Shown here piece after piece: positions 7,647-13,446 of a stretch of 19,507 bases of DNA; positions within the stretch are counted from its first letter, which is position 1, and each line of letters begins with the position of its first letter. The stretch is from assembly GCA_049522565.1 (NCBI GenBank), contig JBEKNT010000081.1:1-19507 (forward strand), written 5' to 3'. The notes below the pieces were generated by a model, which saw only the letters and a program-made list of their open reading frames with translations, made no database searches and was not told the DNA's origin. A program made the position numbers and the translations under genes. This DNA is from JASHVB01 sp049522565 (GTDB taxonomy: Bacteria; Pseudomonadota; Alphaproteobacteria; Acetobacterales; Acetobacteraceae).

Positions 7647-8501
7647 TCAGCCCTTCACCGCCCCGGACGACAACCCGGCAACCAGATGCCGCTGTGCGGC
7701 AAACGAGAAGATGACCACCGGCAGGATCACCAGCACGCCCGACGCGGTCATGCCGCCCCAGTCCACGCCGGTATCGCCGCCGGAGAACGCCGCCATCAAG
7801 ACTGGCAGCGTGCGCGTCGCGTTGTTGGTCAGCACCGCCGCGAACAGGAAGTCGTTCCAGGCGAGCTGCAACGACAGGATGCAGACGGCGACCAGTCCCG
7901 GCCGGATCAGCGGCAGCACCACGTATGTGAAAGCTGCGGCACGGCTGGCGCCGTCCACCCAGGCGCTCTCTTCCAACTCACGCGGCAGGTCCTCGAAGAA
8001 GCCGCGCATGATCCACACCACCAGCGGCAGGCTGAACGTGGTATAGGCGAGCACCACGGACAACCGCGTCGTCGTCAGGCCGAGCTTGCTGAACAGGATG
8101 TACATCGGCACCAGCACGGCAATCGGCGGCAGCATGCGCATCGCCAGCAGCCCGAAGAACAGCAGCGAGCGCCCGCGGAACGGAAAGCGCGCGATCGCAT
8201 AGGCCGCCGGCACGCCGACGCACATCGACAGCAGCACCGCGCCCGACGCCACCACCAGACTGTTCCAGAACGCCGCCAGGAAGTCTCCGCTGCTGAGCAC
8301 GGCGGCGTAATTCTCGAACGTCGGCCACCACACCAGTACCGGCGGCATGGCGAAGATCTCCAGCCGCGTCTTCAGCGACAGCCCGATGATCCAGACCAGC
8401 GGAAACAGGAACACGACGGTCAGCGCGATCAGCGCGGCGTAGACCGAGCCGGCAAACACCAGCCGGCTGCGGCGCGATCCGACCCGGGAGGGGGCGGTCA
8501 T
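7647..8501 (-). CDS. Sugar-type ABC transporter permease (MalG-like)
   Basis: An inner-membrane permease of the CUT1/binding-protein-dependent type (284 aa) with about six membrane segments. The first is around residues 17-40 and the last around 255-272. The cytoplasmic EAA loop that docks with the ATPase is clear: EESAWVDGASRAAAFTYVVL from about 177, ending in PLIRPG at about 197-202. Length and topology match MalG-type subunits. It is the second gene of the operon, 85 bp after the first permease; a C/G-rich hairpin lies in that gap. No cognate ATPase gene is in the window. Confidence 0.92.
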   Translation of the reverse strand: MTAPSRVGSRRSRLVFAGSVYAALIALTVVFLFPLVWIIGLSLKTRLEIFAMPPVLVWWPTFENYAAVLSSGDFLAAFWNSLVVASGAVLLSMCVGVPAAYAIARFPFRGRSLLFFGLLAMRMLPPIAVLVPMYILFSKLGLTTTRLSVVLAYTTFSLPLVVWIMRGFFEDLPRELEESAWVDGASRAAAFTYVVLPLIRPGLVAVCILSLQLAWNDFLFAAVLTNNATRTLPVLMAAFSGGDTGVDWGGMTASGVLVILPVVIFSFAAQRHLVAGLSSGAVKG

Positions 8502-8524
8502 GGGCGTTGACCCCGAGGGAGAGA

Positions 8525-8551
8525 CTCCCCCTCCCCTTGTGGGAGGGGGAG
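8525..8551. repeat. 11-bp C-rich/G-rich hairpin between the two permease genes
   Basis: Arms 8525-8535 (CTCCCCCTCCC) and 8541-8551 are perfectly complementary around a CTTGT loop. The element sits in the 85-bp gap between co-directional permease genes. It has the same core as the repeats at 4893-4988 and 13287-13313. A dispersed intergenic repeat is the likely identity. Partial transcription attenuation or mRNA processing inside the operon is possible but unproven, and no U run follows on the coding (minus) strand. Confidence 0.8.
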
Positions 8552-8586
8552 CGCTTTCCTTGCATTCCTTGTTTCTGCTACGCCCA

Positions 8587-9453
8587 TCACAGCGCCTCTC
8601 GCCGGCGGATGACCGCGATGAACAGCACGCACAGCGCCATCGACATCAGCAGCATCATCCACGATGCCGCGGCGCCGAGGCTGAGATCGAAGCGGACGAA
8701 CGACGCCAGGTAGGTGAACATCGACAGCACCATCGTGGCGTCGGCCGGGCCGCCGCTGGTCATCACGTAGATGTTGTCGAAGGCGCGGAACTCGAAGATC
8801 GTGCGCAGCAGCAGCGCGACGACGATATACGGCCGCAGCAGCGGCAACGTGATGTGCCAGAACACCTGCAGCCGGCTGGCGCCGTCGATCGCGGCGGCCT
8901 CGACCGGCTCGCTGGGCAGGGAGCGCAGCCCGGCCAGCAGCAGCACCGCGACATAGGGCGCGTTCTGCCACAGGTTCACCACGGCGACCGACACCAACGC
9001 GGTGTCGGGCCGGCCGAGCCAGATGATATGGCTGCCAATCAGATAGTCGACGATGCCGTGGTCGGGATCGAGCAACAGCTTCCAGCAGAAGGCGGCGACC
9101 ACGGGGGTGATCATCATCGGGATGATCAGCGCGGTGCGAAACAGGTTGATCCACGGCAGGTCGATATTGAGCAATAATGCAAGGCCCAGCCCGGCGGCCA
9201 GCTCGGTCGCGACGGTGACCGCGGTGTAGCCGAAGGTGATGCCGAGGCTGCCGACGAAGGCCGGATCGGTCAGCAGGTCCTGGTAGTTGTCGGTACCGGT
9301 GAAGCGTCCGCCGAACAGCGCCTGGTCCGGCGACCAGCCCTGAAAGCTCAGGTAGAGGGAGAACAGCAGCGGGAGGCCGAATACCAGCAGCATCAGCACG
9401 GTGGTCGGCAGCACAGCGAGACGCGCGAACTGGCGGTCCAGCCAAGCGGACAT
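8587..9453 (-). CDS. Sugar-type ABC transporter permease (MalF/UgpA-like)
   Basis: An inner-membrane permease, first gene of the operon, 288 aa from the chosen start. The ATG at 9453 (MSAWLDRQFARLAVLP) places the first membrane segment at about residues 15-36, as is normal for this family. The frame stays open to a TTG at 9585, but the additional 44 residues are low-complexity and unlike permease N-termini. About six membrane segments are visible. The EAA loop EAAAIDGASRLQVFWHITLP begins at about residue 185 and ends LLRP. It pairs with the MalG-like subunit downstream to form the channel. Upstream lies a 483-bp gap leading to the divergent ribbon-helix-helix gene. Start choice is less certain than family. 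Confidence 0.88.
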   Translation of the reverse strand: MSAWLDRQFARLAVLPTTVLMLLVFGLPLLFSLYLSFQGWSPDQALFGGRFTGTDNYQDLLTDPAFVGSLGITFGYTAVTVATELAAGLGLALLLNIDLPWINLFRTALIIPMMITPVVAAFCWKLLLDPDHGIVDYLIGSHIIWLGRPDTALVSVAVVNLWQNAPYVAVLLLAGLRSLPSEPVEAAAIDGASRLQVFWHITLPLLRPYIVVALLLRTIFEFRAFDNIYVMTSGGPADATMVLSMFTYLASFVRFDLSLGAAASWMMLLMSMALCVLFIAVIRRREAL

Positions 9454-9936
9454 GCTCCGTCGCGCCGGGCGCGCGCGGACTACCCTTGATGCGGCGCCGA
9501 GGTGGGCTGCCGCGGAACCTCCTCCCATCGCGCCGTCCATGCCGTGTGGTCCGACCGGTGTGTTGTCTCCCGACGATAGCGCCAAGGCGGCACGGCGTCA
9601 CGCAAAGCCCGCCGGTATATCCTCCCCGTCCCGTTGAGGGGTGAGGCCGCGACGCGGACGAAGCGTGGGGGGCACGTGCAGCCGCTGGCCGGCGCGTGGC
9701 TGTACGCCTCCTCCCGCCGCGGACCCTGGGTGGCTTCGCGACCCGGGCCCGTTAGGGGAGCGGGGAAGGTCGCCGGCCACCAACGAGCCGTCCGACAGCG
9801 GGACCGGGCTTTTCCGGACCCGGGCGACGAAAAAAATCGCGCTTGGTTACAGTGGCGTGGAAGGTGTGGCCCGGTTGCAAACCTTCTCTTAATTCGGCTG
9901 TGGTCCTCTGGCCCCTGGTTCACAGGAGGGGCTGCC
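9454..9936. other. 483-bp divergent intergenic region, no gene recognised
   Basis: This separates the minus-strand ABC operon from the plus-strand ribbon-helix-helix gene. It must hold the operon promoter and the regulator promoter. I find no convincing -35/-10 pair. Frames open across it on both strands but give arginine/proline-rich text without family features. Local details are an A7 run near 9831-9838 following a C/G-rich inverted stretch, and an AGGAGG at 9924-9929 that serves the downstream gene. If the first permease uses its TTG at 9585, the gap shrinks to 351 bp. Confidence 0.6.
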
Positions 9937-10236
9937 GTGACGGTCAGTCGTCTGATCAACCGCAATGTGGTCGCCGGGCGGGGCCGCACCAGCATGCGGC
10001 TGGAGCCCGAACTGTGGGACGCCTTGCTGGAAATCTGCGAGCGCGAGAACCAGGACATGAGTACGCTGGTCCGCCAAGTGGAACAGGCCGGCCATCAGGG
10101 CGGCCGCACCAGCGCCGTGCGGGTGTTCGTGCTGGGATATTACCGCACCGCCGCCACCGAGCAGGGGCATGGCCTGGCGGGACACGGCGGATTGCCGCGA
10201 TCCCGCCTGCCACGCGCGGCCCGGTCCGCGGCATGA
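9937..10236 (+). CDS. Ribbon-helix-helix domain protein (RHH_4-like)
   Basis: A small probable DNA-binding protein (99 aa). It starts at GTG 9937, seven bases after a strong AGGAGG (9924-9929). The frame is open further upstream, but only this start has a ribosome site and trims to the domain. Residues 17-70 match the RHH_4 (PF13467) pattern: GRTSMRLEPELWDALLEICE gives the beta-strand (RTSMRL) and first helix, and TSAVRVFVLGYYR the conserved C-terminal helix. The tail after residue 75 is glycine- and arginine-rich with no recognised domain. RHH proteins bind operators as dimers. Its divergent position suggests it may regulate the ABC operon or itself, but no operator was identified. Many RHH_4 genes stand alone, so the neighbour link is only a guess. 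Confidence 0.82.
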   Translation: MTVSRLINRNVVAGRGRTSMRLEPELWDALLEICERENQDMSTLVRQVEQAGHQGGRTSAVRVFVLGYYRTAATEQGHGLAGHGGLPRSRLPRAARSAA

Positions 10237-10284
10237 GGCCCGGTTGCAGCATTTGCACGGCCTGGGGTGGCCCGCGGCTGCGCT

Positions 10285-10327
10285 TTTTCAGCACGGAGGC
10301 AGGGCGGAGAACACGGTGATCACGGAG
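10285..10327 (+). repeat. Left inverted repeat of the GxxExxY unit
   Basis: A 43-base sequence built from CACGGAG-type words: TTTTCAGCACGGAG (10285-10298), CGGAGAACACGGTG (10305-10318) and TCACGGAG (10320-10327). Its reverse complement recurs at 10737-10778, with only a 5-6-base divergent spacer and one further mismatch. It lies 25 bases beyond the stop codon (10353) of the enclosed minus-strand gene. Confidence 0.85.
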
Positions 10328-10352
10328 AAAGAGCGGTCCGTGTCGGCGGGGG

Positions 10353-10728
10353 CTACACCACGTAGGGACGAAGACCGTCCACCAGACGTGGCACGTTGAA
10401 GTTCAGTAGCAGGCCAACATGGATGCCGCTCATGCGGGGGTGCGTGCGGCGTTGCACCGCGTGGATCGGGAGGATGGTGGTGACGGCTTCTATCTCCAGG
10501 ATAAGCTCGTGGGCGACGACGATATCCGCCTTGAAGCCGTCACCGACTGGCGCGCCCTTATAAACGATGGGAATTGCGACCTGCCGCGCGACGGCAAAGC
10601 CCGCCTCGCCCAATTCGTGGCACAGGCCTTGCGCGTAGACGGATTCCAACCGGCCGGGGCCAGGGATGGCGGTGCACCTCGATCGCCAGCCCGATCACCC
10701 GATCGGTCAATGGTTCCGCCAGAAGCAT
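10353..10728 (-). pseudogene. GxxExxY protein (PDDEXK_3-like), frameshifted
   Basis: The N-terminal part, from ATG 10728, reads MLLAEPLTDRVIGLAIEVHR and matches the start of GxxExxY-family proteins. The C-terminal part reads ESVYAQGLCHELGEAGF, then IPIVYKG, and ends VGLLLNFNVPRLVDGLRPYVV. The two parts lie in different frames. Removing one base from the GGG at 10663-10665 (CCC on the coding strand) restores a continuous 124-aa protein with the naming motif GRLESVY, which is a normal family length. The usual nuclease-like ELK is replaced by EIE (LEIEAV), losing the core lysine, and the QLLTYLR region reads QRRTHPR; both suggest decay beyond a single sequencing error. Cellular role of the family is poorly known. 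A truncated product from the TTG at 10649 is possible but would lack the N-terminal helix. Confidence 0.85.
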
Positions 10729-10736
10729 GACGCTCG

Positions 10737-10778
10737 CTCCGTGAACACCGTGTTCTCCGACTTTCTCCGTGCTGAAAA
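10737..10778 (-). repeat. Right inverted repeat of the GxxExxY unit
   Basis: The reverse complement of this 42-base stretch begins TTTTCAGCACGGAG and continues CGGAGAACACGGTG and TCACGGAG, matching the left repeat at 10285-10327. It lies directly before the ATG at 10728 of the enclosed gene. Its innermost GGAG is about nine bases from that codon, so the repeat may also supply the ribosome site. Confidence 0.85.
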
Positions 10779-11141
10779 TCAATGAAACGCTAACGCACCG
10801 GCACTGCGGGTCTGGCCTTGGCAATACACCGCACCGGCAGCGGCCAGGGTTCGGCGGCCTCAATTCGGGTTGCATCCACAAAGTTCGCAATAAGAGCCTT
10901 CCGGAATGTTCAATTTGCATCGAAATTCCTGGAGTGTTGGATGGGAGGAGGCCGCGTCATAACCGGGAGCTACGGCAACGGGATAATCTGCCTGGCGATC
11001 TGACCAAGCTTGCAGCAGGCAGTGCGGGTCACCACGACTTCAAGGTCATCATGATCCTGGGCAAGACGGCAGGGTCCAGGATTGTCGAAGCGTCGCAATA
11101 ACGGATTTACGCTATCGTCGATGACCAATGTCGCGTCAGGG
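10779..11141. other. 363-bp region without a recognisable gene
   Basis: Located between the GxxExxY unit and the stop codon of the PaaK-like ligase gene (minus strand). Plus-strand frames of 61 and 110 codons exist here, but neither resembles a known family and neither has a good ribosome site. The minus strand is broken by stops. A weak 7-bp inverted repeat (11054-11060 with 11076-11082) could be a 3' structure for the ligase transcript, but it lacks a U run. Base composition looks less GC-rich than the flanking operons, consistent with accessory or decayed DNA. Confidence 0.5.
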
Positions 11142-12374
11142 CTAACCGACAGGACGCTCGTCCGCGATCACCTTGCCGTCGTTCGGCAGCGTCCCGGGCG
11201 CGACGACCTCTACCGCTCCGCGCAACTTCGTGATCGCCTGCAAGGTTTCGCCGACCGCCTCAGTCAGACCAGCCTCTGGCGCCGCACTTTCGACACGCAA
11301 CGTCATGGCATCGTTCTCGTTGCGCCGCGTCACCACCAGGCGCAGCCGTCCCAAACCCGGGTGCCGGCGGGCAATCTCGGCGATCTGCTCCGGGCGGACG
11401 AACATGCCTTTGACCTTGGCCGTCTGGTCCGCGCGGCCCATCCAGCCCCGGATGCGCCGGTTGGTGCGCCCGCACGGGCTGATGCCGGGCAACGCCGCCG
11501 TCAGGTCGCCCAAAGCCAGCCGGATCATCGGATGCCGCGGATCGAGCGTCGTGACGACGACTTCCCCGACCTCGCCGTCGGGCACCGGATCGCCGGTGCC
11601 CGGCCGGACGATCTCCAGAATGATATCCTCATTCACCACCATCCCATCGCGGGCTTCGGTCTCGAAGGCGACAAAGCCGACATCCGCCGTGCCGTATGCC
11701 TGATAGGCGGTGATGCCACGGGCGGCGAAACTCTCCTGCAAGGATCGCGGAAAGGCGGCACCGGAGACCAGGGCCTTGCGAATGCATCCCGCATCGCGGC
11801 CCTTCGCCGCCGCGGCGTCCAGCAGGATGTTCAGAAAGTCGGGTACCCCGACATACCCGATCGGCCGGAACGCCTCGATGAGATCAAGCTGCTGCTCAGT
11901 GTTACCCGGCCCGGCCGGGATCACCGGGCAGCCCAGGGCACGGGCGCCGGAGTCCGCGATAAAGCCACCAGGCGTCAGGTGGTACGACAAGGTGTTCAGC
12001 ACGACGTCGCCAGGCCGGAAGCCCGCGGCGAAGAAGGCGCGCACGGCATGCCACGGGTCATGTCCGGTTGCTTCAGGCTCGAAGATCGGACCCGGGGACG
12101 TGAACAGCCGTCCGAACGAGCCGATCGGCGCCGGAACGAAACCGCCGAACGGCGGCGCCAGCTTCTGCAACGTCGGCAGGTCGGACTTACGCAGCACCGG
12201 CAGTCGTGCCAGCGCGGCGCGGCTGTCGACGCTGGCGGGGTCGAGCGCGCCGAGATGCGCCTGCCAACCCGGTGCCTGAAGCGCCGCCCCGATCGCAGCC
12301 GGCAGGCGTGCGAACAACGCCGCATCGCGCGCGGCCGGGTCGCGTCGTTCCAACTCGTCGTAATGCTCGGACAT
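11142..12374 (-). CDS. PaaK-like adenylate-forming CoA ligase, variant P-loop
   Basis: A phenylacetate-CoA ligase-related AMP-binding protein (410 aa), last gene of the liv-type operon. It should activate a carboxylic acid to an acyl-adenylate and then a CoA thioester. Seen: AYGTADVGF at 226-234 (A5-like), LALGDLT at 286-292 with D290, GRADQTAKVKGMFVRPEQ at 313-330 (hinge/A8-like), and a C-terminal NDGK with K401, the likely catalytic lysine. The usual P-loop SSGTTGKP of PaaK is absent; the equivalent position reads FTSPGPIFEPE (91-101). The ATG at 12374 has an AAGGAG six bases upstream overlapping the livF stop, which supports co-translation. It is slightly shorter than PaaK (about 430 aa). 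Substrate unknown; an aryl or other carboxylate imported by the adjacent transporter is the natural inference. Confidence 0.85.
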   Translation of the reverse strand: MSEHYDELERRDPAARDAALFARLPAAIGAALQAPGWQAHLGALDPASVDSRAALARLPVLRKSDLPTLQKLAPPFGGFVPAPIGSFGRLFTSPGPIFEPEATGHDPWHAVRAFFAAGFRPGDVVLNTLSYHLTPGGFIADSGARALGCPVIPAGPGNTEQQLDLIEAFRPIGYVGVPDFLNILLDAAAAKGRDAGCIRKALVSGAAFPRSLQESFAARGITAYQAYGTADVGFVAFETEARDGMVVNEDIILEIVRPGTGDPVPDGEVGEVVVTTLDPRHPMIRLALGDLTAALPGISPCGRTNRRIRGWMGRADQTAKVKGMFVRPEQIAEIARRHPGLGRLRLVVTRRNENDAMTLRVESAAPEAGLTEAVGETLQAITKLRGAVEVVAPGTLPNDGKVIADERPVG

Positions 12375-12385
12375 GCCAGTCTCCT

Positions 12386-13186
12386 TCAGGTCAGCCAGCG
12401 CTTGCGTCGCTTGTAGTGCTTGACGTCCCGGTAGGATTTGCGCGCGCCGACGTCGTTGAGGCCGAGATAGAACTCCTTCACGTCCGGGTTCTCGCGCAAT
12501 GCAGCGGCCGCGCCTTCCAGCACGATGCGGCCGTTCTCCATCACGTACCCATGCTCGGCGATGCCGAGCGTCGCTGCCGCGTTCTGCTCCACGAGCAACA
12601 CCGTGAGCTTCTCGCGCGCGACCAGATCGGCAACGATGCCGAAGATCTCCTCGACCAGCATCGGCGCCAGGCCCAGCGACGGTTCGTCGAGCAGCATCAT
12701 GCGCGGCTGGCTCATCAGTGCTCGCCCGATCGCCAGCATCTGCTGCTCACCGCCGGAAAGATAACCCGCAAGCTGCCGCCGCCGATCCTTCAGTCGCGGG
12801 AAGTGGGTATAGGCGCGTTCGATCCCGTCCCGGATCCGCGAAGCCTGGGGCACGATATGCCCCCCGGCGATCAGGTTATCCTCGCAGGTCAGGTGCTCGA
12901 ACACCCGCCGCCCCTCGAACACCTGCGCGAGCCCGAGCCGCGTCACCTCGTAGGCCGGCATCCCTTCGATGCGCTGCCCATCGAACGTGATCGAACCTTT
13001 TGTCACCGCGCCCCGCTCGCTGCCGAGCAAACCGGAGATCGCCTTGAGCGTGGTGCTCTTGCCGGCCCCATTCGCCCCGAGCAGCGCGGTGATCGCGCCC
13101 GGCCGTACTTCGAGCGAGACGCCCTTCAGCACCAGGATCACCCGATCGTAGACGACCTCGATGTTGTTGAGCACGAGCATCTTCAT
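12386..13186 (-). CDS. livF: Branched-chain amino acid-type ABC transporter ATPase LivF
   Basis: One of two ATPases energising the HAAT-type importer (266 aa, cytoplasmic face of the inner membrane). Walker A GANGAGKST is at 37-45, the Q-loop region AQVFEGRRVF at 87-96, ABC signature LSGGEQQ at 143-149, and Walker B MMLLDEP at 163-169 with E168. VLLVEQN and VMENGRIVLEG follow, as in LivF. The lysine/arginine-rich tail after residue 245 (ending HYKRRKRWLT) is an extension beyond E. coli LivF and appears in liv paralogues linked to CoA ligases, as I recall. It follows the binding-protein gene after a 260-bp repeat-rich gap and precedes the PaaK-like gene by 11 bp. An alternative ATG two codons in is possible. 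Confidence 0.93.
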   Translation of the reverse strand: MKMLVLNNIEVVYDRVILVLKGVSLEVRPGAITALLGANGAGKSTTLKAISGLLGSERGAVTKGSITFDGQRIEGMPAYEVTRLGLAQVFEGRRVFEHLTCEDNLIAGGHIVPQASRIRDGIERAYTHFPRLKDRRRQLAGYLSGGEQQMLAIGRALMSQPRMMLLDEPSLGLAPMLVEEIFGIVADLVAREKLTVLLVEQNAAATLGIAEHGYVMENGRIVLEGAAAALRENPDVKEFYLGLNDVGARKSYRDVKHYKRRKRWLT

Positions 13187-13255
13187 TTACCCGGACGAGT
13201 CGTTGATGCCACGGTGTACGCGCAATTCGTCATGGCGGGCGAAGGCCCCATAGGT

Positions 13256-13343
13256 GTCAGGATAAGGCGGGATGCGGAGAAGAACACTCCCCCTCCCCTT
13301 GAGGGAGGGGGAGAAAATCCGCACGGCGATCGCTTATCCTGAC
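13256..13343. repeat. Palindrome containing a second hairpin between livK and livF
   Basis: GTCAGGATAAG at 13256-13266 is an exact inverted copy of 13333-13343. Similarity extends imperfectly outward (the GGCGGGC...GGCCCCAT side at 13235-13250 against ATGGGGC...GCCCGCC at 13348-13364). The centre holds the 13287-13313 C/G-rich hairpin, so one repeat seems to sit inside another. Confidence 0.7.
13287..13313. repeat. 11-bp C-rich/G-rich hairpin, third copy of the family
   Basis: Arms 13287-13297 (CTCCCCCTCCC) and 13303-13313 are perfectly complementary around a CTTGA loop. The arms are identical to those at 8525-8551 and the core is shared with 4893-4988. It lies between livK and livF, in the same orientation and loop type as the other copies. 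Confidence 0.8.
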
Positions 13344-13364
13344 GGCCATGGGGCGAAGGCCCGC

Positions 13365-13406
13365 CATCCACGACTTGCCGTGATGCGTGCGGCAAAATCG
13401 TGGATG
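13365..13406. repeat. Inverted repeat of the CATCCACGA type
   Basis: CATCCACGA at 13365-13373 is inverted at 13398-13406, and TTGCCG at 13375-13380 pairs with CGGCAA at 13390-13395, giving an interrupted stem with a 9-base loop. The flanks carry GGCGAAGGCCCGC and GCCGGCCGGCGCAGGCATGAC words, typical of a widespread intergenic repeat in GC-rich proteobacteria. Located just downstream of the livK stop on the coding strand, it could shape the 3' end of that portion of the mRNA. Confidence 0.7.
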
Positions 13407-13446
13407 CCGGCCGGCGCAGGCATGACGGATTGGCAAAGCGGCCGGG

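Larger units (their letters stand above)
10285..10778. mobile_element. Cassette-like unit: GxxExxY gene enclosed by inverted repeats
   Basis: A 494-bp unit whose two ends are inward-facing imperfect inverted repeats (10285-10327 and 10737-10778). They share a 14-base identical end block, a second identical block containing CGGAGAACACGGTG, and TCACGGAG. Inside is a single degraded GxxExxY gene on the minus strand, whose start codon lies just 9 bases inside the right repeat. No transposase is encoded and no target-site duplication is evident outside the ends. It may be a non-autonomous mobile cassette or a gene framed by regulatory repeats. The name mobile element is therefore provisional. Confidence 0.45.

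Noticed and set aside
9454..9585. Extended N-terminus of the first permease from a TTG at 9585
   Set aside because: The additional residues are glycine- and arginine-rich and unlike permease N-termini; the ATG at 9453 gives a normal topology.
9867..9878. TGGCCC...TTGC resembling a sigma-54 promoter before the ribbon-helix-helix gene
   Set aside because: The GG and GC elements are three bases too close together for a sigma-54 promoter.
10285..10778. Insertion sequence with transposase
   Set aside because: The inverted repeats are real, but the only gene between them is GxxExxY-like; no DDE or serine/tyrosine recombinase motif and no clear target-site duplication.
10769..11101. Plus-strand 110-codon frame between the GxxExxY unit and the ligase gene
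   Set aside because: No family resemblance, no convincing ribosome site, and its start lies in the right inverted repeat.
11082..12416. Plus-strand frame of 444 codons
   Set aside because: Antisense to the PaaK-like ligase, which carries conserved motifs.
13230..13430. CRISPR-like repeat cluster
   Set aside because: The elements are palindromes of different families, not regularly spaced direct repeats with unique spacers.
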